Shown here piece by piece: positions 20,680 to 30,416 of a stretch of DNA of 64,000 nucleotides. Location of the stretch: assembly GCA_038501785.1 (NCBI GenBank), contig JBAMJR010000261.1, positions 555,001-619,000 of the forward strand, in the 5' to 3' direction. The notes beneath the pieces are model-generated. The model was not told where the DNA came from. It saw nothing but the letters and a program-made list of their open reading frames with translations, and did not search any database. A program made the position numbers and the translations under genes. This DNA comes from Myoxocephalus aenaeus (taxonomy: Eukaryota; Chordata; Actinopteri; Perciformes; Cottidae). Position 1 is the stretch's first letter. Each line of letters opens with the position of its first letter.

Positions 20680-22056
20680 TTACACCGACACACAGACCTT
20701 CAGTGGAGATATCTTCAGATTATCATCAGTGAGAATGAATGGAAACATCTTCTCAGTGAAAGTGTGTGTGAAGGTGTGTATGTGTGTGTTAGAATCAGGA
20801 TCAGAGAACGACAGCTTTCCTCTGTTCCAGTCCAGATTCACTCTGATCCTCTGAGGATTCTTCTGCACGACGAGACTAGTGAATGGAGCTGATGGTGACT
20901 CTGCTAAGTATTTATCTTCATAGAACTCTATATTCCATAATCCAGACTCTATGTATCCCTTCCTCTGGTCAGACTCTGCTAACACACCCAGTAACCAGTA
21001 TTTACTGTCTCCTACCTCGACATCCCAGCTGTGAGTCCCAGAGTTAAATCCCTCAGAGCCCAGAACAGACCGGTTATCATCAAACCTCTCTGGATTATCA
21101 GGATGCTTCTGTCTCTCTCCTTCTCTCACACTGGTCAGATCTTCAGACAGGATGAGTCCTGGATGAGCAGTGTTTGGGTCCAGAACCACAGGAGTGTAGG
21201 AGACCAGGTCCTTCATCTTGTTCCAGATGTTGAAGGTCAGGTTGCCCAGGTGTTTGGCCTCGTCTATCAGAGCTCCTGAGAGCAGCTGTGGATCCTCCAG
21301 CAGGGGGCGCTGCTGGACTCGTTCCACTGCAGCCTTGTAGTTGTTGAGGAATGAGACGTCTTCAGCTCTCAGCTCGTCCTCTGTGGCTCTGACTGTGTCT
21401 GAAAGAGCTGCTATCTCTCTGCTCAGAGCCTCCATCTTCTCCTTCATCATCTGACTCTTCTGCTCCTCTTCCTCCCTCAGTGCAGCCATCCTGGCCTCCT
21501 CTTCCTCCTCTAGAAACTGGTGAAGCTTCTTAAACTGATTCTTAATCTTCCTCTCTGTGCGTCGGGCCTGGACTTTCATGTGTTTTGCTGTTTGATCAGA
21601 CTTCACTTTAACTTGTTCAAAGACCTTTAACTTTTTCTTTAAGGACTTCAGAGTTTCCTGAAGCTTCTTCTTGAGTTGTGGAGCAACTTCATCAATGGGT
21701 CTGAATCTGTGGTCGGTGTGTTTCTCTGAGTCTCTGCAGACGAGACACACTGGCTGCTGATGGTCCAGACAGAAGAGTCTGAGTTTCTCAGAGTGCAGAC
21801 TGCAGAGAATCTCTGAAGCTCTCTGGTCTCTCTCCAGTAAGAAGGACTCACACAGGTTCTTTAGCACCAGGTTACAAGGTGGTTGTTTCCATGAAGATAT
21901 TGTCCTACAAACTGGACACTCCTGAGTGTGTTTCTCTCTCCACCATCTCTTCAGACAGTTTTTACAGAAGCTGTGGCTACATGACAGAATAACAGGATCT
22001 CTAAAGACTTCCTGACAGACTGGACAGCAGAAATCCTCCTCTGATCTGGAAGCCAT
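20680..22056 (-). CDS. TRIM-family E3 ubiquitin ligase (TRIM35/A33-like), gene A
   Basis: The protein is 458 residues, with start ATG at 22056 and TAA at 20680-20682. The coding exon starts at 22074 behind a good acceptor (TTTCTGTGTTTTCAG). Order: RING finger with C11, C14, C26, H28, C31, C34, C47, C50; B-box 2 with C85, H88, C96, C104, C107, H113, H116; a Lys/Glu-rich coiled coil at about 125-260; PRY-SPRY from about 285 to the end (PNTAHPGLILSEDLTSV, then GFNSGTHSWDVEV). This is the standard plan of cytosolic E3 ligases, many of which act in fish antiviral and inflammatory signalling; the specific target is unknown. The frame is intact. Very high similarity to gene B (34429) shows recent duplication. 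All coding sequence is in one exon, as in A33-like fish genes. A frame extension to 22095 is intronic. Confidence 0.92.
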   Translation of the reverse strand: MASRSEEDFCCPVCQEVFRDPVILSCSHSFCKNCLKRWWREKHTQECPVCRTISSWKQPPCNLVLKNLCESFLLERDQRASEILCSLHSEKLRLFCLDHQQPVCLVCRDSEKHTDHRFRPIDEVAPQLKKKLQETLKSLKKKLKVFEQVKVKSDQTAKHMKVQARRTERKIKNQFKKLHQFLEEEEEARMAALREEEEQKSQMMKEKMEALSREIAALSDTVRATEDELRAEDVSFLNNYKAAVERVQQRPLLEDPQLLSGALIDEAKHLGNLTFNIWNKMKDLVSYTPVVLDPNTAHPGLILSEDLTSVREGERQKHPDNPERFDDNRSVLGSEGFNSGTHSWDVEVGDSKYWLLGVLAESDQRKGYIESGLWNIEFYEDKYLAESPSAPFTSLVVQKNPQRIRVNLDWNRGKLSFSDPDSNTHIHTFTHTFTEKMFPFILTDDNLKISPLKVCVSV

Positions 22057-22239
22057 GTTGTTTCTTGAGTGAAGCTGAAAACACAGAAAGTACATGAGTC
22101 ATGGCTCCCAAGGGCGTAGGTTTGCATTTGGTCCATAGGGACTAGTCACGACAAAAGTTTGCACAATATATTTGCAAACTCACTCGTATTATTATCTGTA
22201 ATAGTATAGAAACTTGGAAATGGATTTTTCACTCTTCTA

Positions 22240-22498
22240 GTACTATGTTCGTCGCCCAGAAGAGTGAAAAATCCATGATCTCATGCTGCGTTCACACCAA
22301 ACGCGGCGCAAATTTGACGCACGACCAGATTACATGCAAAGTCAATGCACATACGCGATAGGTTGTGAAAAAGCCGGGCGCGAAAAAGCCGGGCGCGAAT
22401 GACGGTAGAAAGTAGACATTTTCCAACTCGCGTGAAGAAAAAAAAAACGCGTGATGCAAAGTTGCGTCAGCCGATCAGCGTTGAGAATCAGCGTTGAA
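22240..22498. mobile_element. Harbinger-like non-autonomous element end
   Basis: TGCTGCGTTCACACCAAACG, CAAATTTGACGCACGA and AGATTACATGCAAAGTCAAT match the element at 39945-40345 and resemble the ends of fish PIF/Harbinger derivatives. It abuts a LINE fragment at 22499. A 20-base inverted pair around 22226/22258 (TGGATTTTTCACTCTTCT and its complement) lies at its left. Confidence 0.5.
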
Positions 22499-23575
22499 AG
22501 ATTTGGAGGTGCTAACTCTCATCCCTGCCGCTTTCACACTCGGCTGCAAAACGCCCCATTGAATGCTGGAGGTCACGGTCCGAGGAGGCAAACAGGACCA
22601 CATCATCTGCAAACAGCAGAGAGGCGATCTCGAGACCCCTGAACCCGACGTTCTCCGCCTTCCGGCTGCGCCTAGATATCCTGTCCATGAAAGTCACCAA
22701 CAGGACCAGTGATGAAGGGCAGCCCTGGTGGAGGCCAACACCCACCGGGAACGTGTCTGACTTACTACCGAGGATACGAACACAGCTCCGGGGAGGCCAT
22801 GGAGAAGGACTTTTGGTTGGCCTCAAGGAGGTTCTGGCAAACCATCCGACGGCTCAGGAAGGGAAAGCAGGGTCTACCCCAGGCTGTTCTCAGCGGGAGA
22901 GGGGAACTGCTGACCCAGACGGGGGACATCATCGGGCGGTGGAAAGAGCACTTTGAGGAACTCCTAAACCCGGTCAACATGTCTGCTGAAGAGGGGGCAG
23001 TGCCTGAAGACTTGGGGGTGGTTGCACCCATATTCCTGGCGGAGCCCACTAAGGTAGTCAAAAAGCTTGTTGGTGGCAAGGCGCCGGGGGGATGAGATCC
23101 GCCCTGAGATGCTGAAAGTGCTGGACGTTGCTGGGCTGTCTTGGCTGACACGCCTCTTCAATGTCGCATGGGGGTCGGGAACAGTGCCCATGGACTGGCA
23201 GACCGGTGGTTCCCATCTTCAAGAAGGGGGACTGGAGAGTGTGCTGAACTATCGTGGTATCACACTACTCAGCCTCCCGGGGAAAGCTTATGCCAGAGTG
23301 CTGGAAAGGAGGCTCCGACCGCTTGTCGAACCTCAGATTCAAGACGAACAGTGTGGATTCCGTCCCAGTCGTGGAACAGTGGACCAGCTCTTTACCCTCG
23401 CAAGATTACTGGAGGGGTCCTGGGAGTTCGCCCAACCAGTTTACATGTGCTTTGTGTACTGGGAGAAGGCTTTTGACCGGGTCCCTCTGGGGTTTTTGTG
23501 GGGGGTGCTGCGGGAGTATGGGGTGCCGGACCCGTTGGCATGGGCCAACCGGTCTCTGTCCACCTGCAGTAAAAC
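22499..23575. mobile_element. RTE-type LINE copy with 5' inversion
   Basis: 22499-22787 is minus-strand element sequence (GLHQGCPSS..., FADDVVLFASSDRDLQHS). 22788-23575 is plus-strand sequence of the part that should lie directly upstream (EAMEKDFWLASRRFWQTIRR to ANRSLSTC). The outer end of the inverted piece (CCTGCAGTA) and the inner end of the normal piece (GGAGCTGTG) are contiguous in the intact element. Both open frames carry frameshifts. The 3' end of the element is missing. Confidence 0.85.
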
Positions 23576-23781
23576 CTGAACCTATTACCTAAATATTATA
23601 AATTGCTTTCAAAATAAATACATGTACTACTCATATAAGGTCTACATTGATTCATAAAGGCAATATTTTGAAATGCATTCAGGAAACTCAGAAATCCAGT
23701 GCAGGTGTAGTGCAGGTGTAGGAAGCAGCAGTGTATTTAAATAAGACATCAAATAAGACATTTTTTTTAATTTATTTTGTC

Positions 23782-23805
23782 TTTTTTCAGTGCACAACTG
23801 GGAAA

Positions 23806-23896
<91 letters not shown>

Positions 23897-23933
23897 ATAT
23901 ATATAAACTTTTCCCAGTTGTGCACTGAAAAAA
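23782..23933. repeat. Perfect 30-plus-bp palindrome around (TA)n
   Basis: TTTTTTCAGTGCACAACTGG plus GAAAAGTTTATATATA on the left (from 23782) is exactly complemented on the right (to 23933), with about 90 bases of (TA)n between. The whole 152 bases can fold on themselves. No target duplication is evident. Confidence 0.9.
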
Positions 23934-24107
23934 TACAGTGCAGAATACTGTTTAGTATTTAAAATAAGATTTTATTACTGTTATGTTTAAATCTGTTCCA
24001 AGTTACACAAATGTTAATATATTTTAATAAAGTGTCTGCATAAAGTTGCCTCAGTTACTTTCATTTGAGTCTTTGAGTGATTTTTTTTGGGTCAGCAGCA
24101 GGTTGTA

Positions 24108-24297
24108 GTACTGTAGTACTTTATACTGTAGTACTTTATACTGTAGTACTGTAGTACTTTATACTGTAGTACTTGTAGTACTTTATACTGTAGTACTTTA
24201 TACTGTAGTACTGTAGTACTTTATACTGTAGTACTTTATACTGTAGTACTTGTAGTACTTTATATTGTAGTACTTTATACTGTAGTACTGTAGTACT
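24108..24297. repeat. Minisatellite of TACTGTAGTACTTTA units
   Basis: Units GTAGTACTTTATACT and GTAGTACT alternate irregularly, giving many GTAC palindromes. The paralogous block at 62.2 kb lacks this array, so it arose after the duplication or was lost there. Confidence 0.9.
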
Positions 24298-24354
24298 TCC
24301 TCCTGTAACTGTCCTCAGGTGAAGTCTCAGCTTTGTAAATAAAGTAAATCTTAC

Positions 24355-24440
24355 CGCGTGTCTGTGGGTGAGTCTCTTCTCACGTAACAAACTGTTTCCT
24401 GCTTCTCTCTGATGACGTCATATAAGGGGCGGAGCTCTGT
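24355..24440 (-). promoter_or_regulatory. Probable promoter and first exon of TRIM gene A
   Basis: On the minus strand the order is a GC box GCTCCGCCCC (24435-24426), a TTATATGA TATA-like motif, a perfect CRE TGACGTCA (24413-24420), then leader sequence ending CAGACACGCG|GTAAGATTT, a strong donor at 24354. The matching acceptor is at 22075, giving a 2.3-kb intron that has collected LINE debris, an AT hairpin and a minisatellite. The same block exists inverted at 62090-62187. The link to gene A is inferred from orientation and the splice signals. Confidence 0.5.
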
Positions 24441-24542
24441 CGGCAATCAGATGAGTTTCATCTTAAAAGGGAACAGATGATAAATATGATCAATAAGATC
24501 CATCACTCTGCTCTGAGATCACGTCTTTAAGTCGACTTTCAT

Positions 24543-24552
24543 GAAAAAACAT
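24543..24552 (+). repeat. Target-site duplication, left, GAAAAAACAT
   Basis: It is identical to 27910-27919 on the other side of the LINE. In the uninterrupted paralogue (minus strand near 61985) only one GAAAAAACA is present. Confidence 0.88.
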
Positions 24553-27500
24553 CCATCCATCCATCCATTTTCGACCGCTTATCCGGGGTCGGGTCGCGGT
24601 GGCAGCAGGTTCAGCAGGCCGACCCAGGCTTCCCTCTCACCCGCAACACTTTCCAGCTCATCCTGGGGGACCCCGAGGCGTTCCAAGGCCAGCCGGGAGA
24701 TATAATCCCTCCAGCGTGTCCTCGGTCTTCCCCGGGGCCTCCTACCAGTTGGACGTGCCTGGAAAACCTCTAATGGGAGGCGTCCAGGAGGCATCCTGAC
24801 TAGATGCCCGAACCACCTCAGCTGACTCCTTTCGACACGAAGGAGCAGCGACTCGACTCCAAGCTCCCTCCTGATGTCCGAGCTCCTTACCCTATCTCTA
24901 AGGCTGAGCCCGGCCACTCTACGGAGGAAGCTCATTTCGGCCGCTTGTATCCGAGACCTCGTTCTTTCGGTCACGACCCAGAGTTCGTGACCATAGGTGA
25001 GGGTTGGAACGTAGACCGACCAGTAAATGGAGAGCTTCGCCTTCCGGCTCAGCTCCCTCTTCACCAAGACGGACCGGTACAGCGCCTGTTTTACTGCTGC
25101 AGCCGCACCGATCCGCCTATCGATCTCACGCTCCACCTTACCCTCACTCGTGAACAAGACCCCGAGATACTTGAACTCCTTCGCTTGGGGTAGGCAGTTT
25201 GTCCCCACCTGGAGGGAGCAGTCCACCGGTTTCCGGCAGAGCACCATGGCCTCAGATTTGGAGGTGCTAACGCTCATCCCTGCCGCTTCACACTCGGCTG
25301 CAAAACGCCCCAGTGAATGCTGGAGGTCACGGTCCGAGGAAGCAAACAGGACCACATCATCCGCGAACAGCAGAGATGCGATCCCGAGATTCCCGAACCG
25401 GATCTTCTCCGCCCCCTGGCTGCGCCTAGATATCCTGTCCATGAAAGTCACGAACAGGACCGGTGATAAAGGGCAGCCCTGGCGGAGACCAACACCCACC
25501 GGGAACGTGTCTGACTTACTACCGAGGATACGAACACAGCTCCTACTGCAGGCGTACAGAGACCGGATGGCCCGTGCCAACGGGTCCGGCACCCCATACT
25601 CCCGCAGCACCCCCCACAAAACCCCCCGAGGGACCCGGTCGAAAGCCTTTTCCAAGTCCACAAAGCACATGTAGACTGGTTGGGCAAACTCCCAGGACCC
25701 CTCCAGTAGTCTTGCGAGGGTAAAGAGCTGGTCCACTGTTCCACGGCCGGGACGGAATCCACACTGTTCGTCTTGAATCTGAGGTTCGACAAGCGGTCGG
25801 AGCCTCCTTTCCAGCACCCTGGCATAAGCTTTTCCCGGGAGGCTGAGCAGTGTGATACCACGATAGTTCGAGCACACTCTCCGGTCCCCCTTCTTGAAGA
25901 TGGGAACCACCACCCCGGTCTGCCAGTCCATGGGCACTGTTCCCGACCCCCATGCGACACTGCAAAGGCGTGTCAGCCAAGACAGCCCAACAATGTCCAG
26001 CGCTTTCAGCATCTCAGGGCGGATCTCATCCACCCCCGGCGCCTTGCCACCAAGGAGCTTTTTGACTACCTTAGTGACCTCTGCCAGGGATATGGGTGCA
26101 ACCACCCCAAGGACTTCAGGCGCTGCCCCCTCTCCAGGGGACATGTTGGCCGGGTTTAGGAGTTCCTCAAAGTGCTCTTTCCACCGCCCGACGATGTCCA
26201 CAGTCCGGGTCAGCAGTTCCCCCCCCACGCTGAGAACAGCCTGGGGTAGGCCCTGCTTTCCCTTCCTGAGCCGTCGGATGGTTTGCCAGAACTTCCTTGA
26301 GGCCAACCGAAAGTCCTTCTCCATGGCCTCCCCGAACTCCTCCCATGCCCGAGTTTTAGCATCCGCGACCTTCGCAGCTGCAGCCCTTCTGGCTTGCCGG
26401 TACCTGTCAGCTGCTTCAGGAGACCCCTGGGCCAGCCAGGCCCGAAAGGCCTCCTTCTTCAGTTTGACGGCTTCCCTCACCCCCGGTGTCCACCCCCGGG
26501 TTCTCGGGTTGCCGCCACGACAGGCACCGATGACCTTCCGACCACAGCTCCTAACGGCCGCGTCCACAATAGAGGCTTTGAACATGGTCCACTCGGATTC
26601 CATGTCCCCAGCCTCCCTCGGGATCTGTGAGAAGCTCTTCCGGAGGTGGGAGTTGAAGACCTCCCGGACAGGATCCTCTGCCAGACGTTCCCAGTTCACC
26701 CTCACTACACGTTTGGGCTTGCCAGGTCTTTCTAGCCGACTCCCCCGCCATCTGATCCAACTCACCACCAGATGGTGATCAGTTGACAGCTCTGCTCCTC
26801 TCTTCACCCGAGTGTCCAAGACATACGGCCGCAGATCAGATGATACGACTACAAAGTCGATCATTGATCTCCGGCCTAAGGTGTTCTGGTACCAGGTACA
26901 CTTATGAGCCACCTTATGCTCGAACATGGTGTTTGTTATGGACAAACTGTGGCTAGCACAGAAGTCCAACAACAAAGCACCGTTCGGGTTCAGATCGGGC
27001 AAGCCGTTCCTCCCAATCACGCCCCGCCAGGTTTCTCTGTCATTGCCCACGTGAGCGTTGAAGTCTCCCAGGAGAACTATGGAGTCGGCAGGCGGGGCCC
27101 TTTCCAGTACCCCTCCCACCGACTCCAAGAAGGCCGGATACTCTGAAATGCTGTTCGGTGCATAAGCACAAACAACAGTCAGAGCCTTACTCCCCGCAAC
27201 CCGTAGGCGCAGGGAGGCGACCCTCTCGTTCTCCGGGGAAAACTCCAACATAGCGGCGCTCAGCCGGGGGCTCGTGAGTATCCCCACTCCCGCCCGGCGC
27301 CTCTCACCCTGGGCAACTCCAGAAAAGGACAAAGTCCAACCCTTCTCCAGGAGCTTGGTTCCAGAGCCCGTGCTGTGCGTGGAGGTGAGCCCAACTATAT
27401 CTAGCTGGTACCGCTCCACCTCCTGCACCAGCTCCGGCTCTTTCCCCGCTAGCGAGGTGACGTTCCACGTCCCTAGAGCTAGTCTATGCTGCCGGCGATC

Positions 27501-27909
27501 GGCTCGCCCAGGTCTCCTGCCTGGCCTGCTGCCCGGTCTACATAGCACCCGACCCCGATGCTTCCCCCTGCGGGTGGTGAGTCCACAGGGTTGCTGGTCC
27601 ATGATGTTTCTTCGGGCTGAGCCCGACCGGGCCCCATGGGCGAAAGCCCGGCCACCAGACGCTCGCTGACGAGCTCCCCTCCTGGGTCTGGCTCCGGGAG
27701 GGTGCCCCGGTTTCCCTTGTCCGGGCGAGGTTGCTACAATCCGTGGGCCGTAATTCATCGGGGTTTTTTGAACCGCTCTTAGTCTGGGCTCTCCCCCGAG
27801 ACCTGTTTGCCTTGGGAGACCCTACCAGGGGCTGACGCCCCAGACAACATAGCTCCCAGGATCACTGAGCCACTCAAACTCCTCCACCACGTTAAGGTGG
27901 CGATTCACG
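24553..27909 (-). mobile_element. Near full-length RTE/Rex3-like LINE retrotransposon
   Basis: The element reads on the minus strand from a 5' leader at 27909 (GAATCGCCACCTTAACGTGG) through one long ORF (24579-27758) to a short 3' end finishing CGGATAAGCGGTCGAAAATGG plus (GGAT)n at 24553. Target duplications of 10 bp flank it. A short 3' UTR and a simple tetranucleotide tail are typical of the RTE clade, and Rex3 is the common RTE lineage of fish. The clade name is my judgement; a tree of the reverse transcriptase would settle it. Confidence 0.9.
24579..27758 (-). CDS. LINE ORF: AP-type endonuclease and reverse transcriptase, intact
   Basis: The frame gives 1059 residues without a stop. The endonuclease half (about 95-325) has TWNVTSL at its start, GDFNAHVGND near residue 230 and STDHHLV near its end, the Asp/Asn/His catalytic set of apurinic-type endonucleases. 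The reverse-transcriptase half has KKGDRRVCSNYRGITLLS, QCGFRPGRGTVDQLFTL, DLEKAFDRVPR, GLRQGCPLSP and the catalytic FADDVVLF near 798. A C-terminal segment has LRWFGHLVRM and a basic GRRPRGRPRTRW stretch. Such proteins nick genomic DNA and reverse-transcribe their own RNA in place. Start choice is uncertain: the leader frame is Arg/Gly-rich, and translation could begin further in. Intactness suggests recent activity. Confidence 0.9.
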   Translation of the reverse strand: MNYGPRIVATSPGQGKPGHPPGARPRRGARQRASGGRAFAHGARSGSARRNIMDQQPCGLTTRRGKHRGRVLCRPGSRPGRRPGRADRRQHRLALGTWNVTSLAGKEPELVQEVERYQLDIVGLTSTHSTGSGTKLLEKGWTLSFSGVAQGERRRAGVGILTSPRLSAAMLEFSPENERVASLRLRVAGSKALTVVCAYAPNSISEYPAFLESVGGVLERAPPADSIVLLGDFNAHVGNDRETWRGVIGRNGLPDLNPNGALLLDFCASHSLSITNTMFEHKVAHKCTWYQNTLGRRSMIDFVVVSSDLRPYVLDTRVKRGAELSTDHHLVVSWIRWRGSRLERPGKPKRVVRVNWERLAEDPVREVFNSHLRKSFSQIPREAGDMESEWTMFKASIVDAAVRSCGRKVIGACRGGNPRTRGWTPGVREAVKLKKEAFRAWLAQGSPEAADRYRQARRAAAAKVADAKTRAWEEFGEAMEKDFRLASRKFWQTIRRLRKGKQGLPQAVLSVGGELLTRTVDIVGRWKEHFEELLNPANMSPGEGAAPEVLGVVAPISLAEVTKVVKKLLGGKAPGVDEIRPEMLKALDIVGLSWLTRLCSVAWGSGTVPMDWQTGVVVPIFKKGDRRVCSNYRGITLLSLPGKAYARVLERRLRPLVEPQIQDEQCGFRPGRGTVDQLFTLARLLEGSWEFAQPVYMCFVDLEKAFDRVPRGVLWGVLREYGVPDPLARAIRSLYACSRSCVRILGSKSDTFPVGVGLRQGCPLSPVLFVTFMDRISRRSQGAEKIRFGNLGIASLLFADDVVLFASSDRDLQHSLGRFAAECEAAGMSVSTSKSEAMVLCRKPVDCSLQVGTNCLPQAKEFKYLGVLFTSEGKVEREIDRRIGAAAAVKQALYRSVLVKRELSRKAKLSIYWSVYVPTLTYGHELWVVTERTRSRIQAAEMSFLRRVAGLSLRDRVRSSDIRRELGVESLLLRVERSQLRWFGHLVRMPPGRLPLEVFQARPTGRRPRGRPRTRWRDYISRLALERLGVPQDELESVAGEREAWVGLLNLLPPRPDPG

Positions 27910-27919
27910 GAAAAAACAT
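27910..27919 (+). repeat. Target-site duplication, right, GAAAAAACAT
   Basis: Partner of 24543-24552. It is followed by GACCATAGTAAATGAATGTT, which matches the uninterrupted paralogue read on the minus strand from about 61980. Confidence 0.88.
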
Positions 27920-28047
27920 GACCATAGTAAATGAATGTTCACTGTTGTTTCTGTTTTTTCTTTGACCATCGAAACATTTTAAGAAAAGAATCCTGTGCTT
28001 TTATTTTGAAGGGTATTTACTCCTCACCTTCTCTACTGTGAGCTTCC

Positions 28048-28330
28048 GAAGAAGAAGCAGAAGAAGAAGAAGAAGAAGAAGAAGAAGAAGAAACACATTA
28101 GAATCGAAGAAGAAGAGGAAGAAGAAGCAGAAGAAGAAGAAGAAGAAACACATTAGAATTGAAGAAGAAGAAGAAGAAGAAGAAGAAACACATTAGAATT
28201 GAAGAAGAAGAAGAAGAAGAAGAAGAAGAAGAAGAAGAAGAAACACATTAGAATTGAAGAAGAAGAAGAAACACATTAGAATTGAAGAAGAAGAAGAAGA
28301 AGAAGAAGAAGAAGAAGAAGAAGAAACACA
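28048..28330. repeat. (GAA)n with interspersed ACACATTAGAATTGAAG units
   Basis: Blocks of (GAA)n are separated by AACACATTAGAATTGAAGAA. Shorter blocks recur at 28585-28665 and, inverted, at 61470-61555. Confidence 0.92.
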
Positions 28331-28585
28331 GATTCAAGATATTTTTATTGTCATATGACAATCATAACAGACAGTTACTCTGTACAATGAAAAACTTATT
28401 TTTCTGGGTCTTCCTAACACACAGAGTTACAATAAACTTAAGGTAAAAAAAGGCACAAAATATGATAATAGTATTGCACAATCAGTGTATAAAGTGCACT
28501 ATGCATTGCTACAAATATACAAGTATGGTCGTGACATGAAGTCACAGCAGCAGCCGTTCACAGTTCAGTGATGGAGAGTGAGAAT
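28329..28585. mobile_element. LINE 3'-end-like fragment, shared with 61567-61850
   Basis: TTTTTATTGTCATATGACAA, CAGACAGTTACTCTGTACAA, CACAAAATATGATAATAGTA and GTCGTGACATGAAGTCACAG occur in the same order, inverted, at 61567-61850. Its ending in TTATTGTCATATGACAAT is like LINE 3' tails. It forms part of the duplicated block. Confidence 0.55.
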
Positions 28586-28674
28586 TGAAAAAGAAGAAGA
28601 AACACATTAGAATTAAAGAAGAAGAAAAAGAAACACATTAGAATTGAAGAAGAGGAGGAGGAAGAAGAGGAGAG

Positions 28675-29158
28675 GCGCAAGATGGCGGCGTGAGCAGACG
28701 TACTTTTGTAACGCTGTGCACCAGGCTTCTGAAAAGACTTGTGAACATGAATACCTATTGATTTGTTTATTCACCTGCTGCATACCTGAAATACTTCGAA
28801 GTGATGAAAAACTAACGGTGACTTTACAATTCTACACTCATCAACACCCGGTCAGACGCGATTGAGGGCAAAATCTCCGACCTGAACAAGAAGGTAGATT
28901 GTGTGTTTGCCGACCTGAAGGCCGTTTCAGGTTCATGCAGAAGAGAACGGATGATCTGGAAGCCTACACAAGAAGATGGAACTTAAAGCTGATGGAGCGC
29001 CAGAGTCCACCAAGAGAACGTTCGCCTTGATGTTCTAAAGATTTGCCAGGCTGTGCTACCGAGCATGAAAGAGAAGCTTGTTGATGCTGTTGATGCTGTT
29101 CATCGCATGGGGAAGAAGCGGCAGAGCACTGATGATACTACGAGACCCCGAGGCCTCA
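28675..29158 (+). pseudogene. L1-like LINE 5' end and ORF1 remnant
   Basis: It begins CAAGATGGCGGCGTGAGCAG, a typical start of fish L1-type elements. Downstream frames give KISDLNKKVDCVFADLK, then DDLEAYTRRWNLKLM, then ENVRLDVLKICQAVLPSM and VDAVHRMGKKRQS, which is the order of L1 ORF1p (coiled coil, RRM, C-terminal domain). The pieces are in different frames, so it is broken. It stops abruptly at 29158 where another LINE piece begins. Confidence 0.65.
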
Positions 29159-29345
29159 TGGACTGGGGTCATGTGATAGCTGGTGCTGGAGTGGGAGAGC
29201 AGACCAGCTGAGTTCTGGATGTATTGTAGTTTGTTGATGGTTTTGGTGGAAGTGCCGTACAGGATGCTGTTGAGGTCGAGAGGCGATGAAGGCATGGATG
29301 AGTGTTTCAGCCTCATTAACAGCTCTACAATCATTTGACACGTTT
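29159..29345 (-). pseudogene. LINE reverse-transcriptase C-terminal fragment
   Basis: Minus-strand translation contains IHAFIASR, LYGTSTKTINKLQYIQNSA and YHMTPV, matching the conserved tail (HAFISSRLDYCNSLLYG..IQNSAARLLT) of CR1/L2/Rex-type reverse transcriptases. It is short and frameshifted near its start. Confidence 0.7.
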
Positions 29346-30024
29346 ACATTGACACTATTCGACGTCTTTCAAAAGGCTGTGCCGACTACTTCTGTGCTAT
29401 TTGGCTATTTGGCCTTTGATAGAGAGGAGACGAAACATCAATGGACGGCTGGTATTTACTAAATTATTAATTTATATGAATGAGAATTGAATATGATGAA
29501 TCATCTCAAAACCTTGAATGGAGGGGAAATTAATGAAACTATATTTCTAGCTGAGAATCCAATGCTGCAAGTTCAAACCAGAGTTTGACATTTGACCTTT
29601 AGAGTGTCACTAATATACCTCACCATGGCTTCATGTTTGCAGCTTTTTAATTAGTGAGCCGTAGAGATGAAAGTATTTCTCTGAATGCTTCTTAATAGTG
29701 TTGATTTTCAGGTTATTTATGTTGGATATGAGCTGCTCTACACAATTCACTTACATAACATTTACTTGTATCATCTTGTTATTTGTGTATACAAATAGAT
29801 AAGAAATGGTCTTAGAAATGGTTCTAAACTTAAATTCATACTTGAACCCATTCAGACAGGATGTATTATTTCAGTTTTTTTCATCTCATACGTCTGATCT
29901 TTCCACATTAATAAAGCCCCGACTGCCTGCAGTTATTCAGAGACACTTTGCATTTTAACTCTTTACACATAGATAGATTATGTTTACTGAGTTTCATCAT
30001 CTTAGCTGTCAGTGAGACAACTGA
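29346..30024. other. Intergenic, no feature recognised
   Basis: AT-rich sequence with no open frame of interest and no repeat that I can match elsewhere in the window. Confidence 0.4.
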
Positions 30025-30416
30025 AGTGATATAAAAGGACGTTAGTGATCAACTCGTTATCAGTCAACTCACACAATGAGGGAAATAGAAATTACTGGTG
30101 AATAATGTTAATATTTAAAATATCCATAAACCCCTCAGTGATGAAGATTACATGTTTTTGACTGTAGAATATAATTGTTTACTACAGAACCAGCTCCTGT
30201 CGGTAACCTAAAAACACATTTGGAACTTCTTTTATGACGTAACATTGATCATTTTATTGATCAGCTTTAATTTAGTTAAACTCACAACTAAACCAGTACT
30301 TCTTCTTTATAGTCACCATCATGTCATGCAATTGTATTAATACTACATATATTGAACCAGAGAGGCAGAAACATAGAACATTCATTTTGATTTTGAATTC
30401 CATCACAATTGTGTTT
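30025..30416. repeat. TRIM-cluster flank duplicate (partner at 37790-38160)
   Basis: TATAAAAGGACGTTAGTG, CAACTCACACAATGAGGGAA, ATAGAAATTACTGGTGAATA and CAGAACCAGCTCCTGTCGGT are shared in order with 37790-38160 at very high identity. It is a direct, same-orientation duplication about 7.8 kb apart that brackets TRIM gene B. Confidence 0.85.

Noticed and set aside
24599..27669. Plus-strand frames opposite the LINE
   Set aside because: Antisense shadows of the LINE ORF.
28644..28865. 73-codon basic frame starting in (GAA)n
   Set aside because: It starts in a microsatellite and runs into an L1-like 5' end in the wrong frame.
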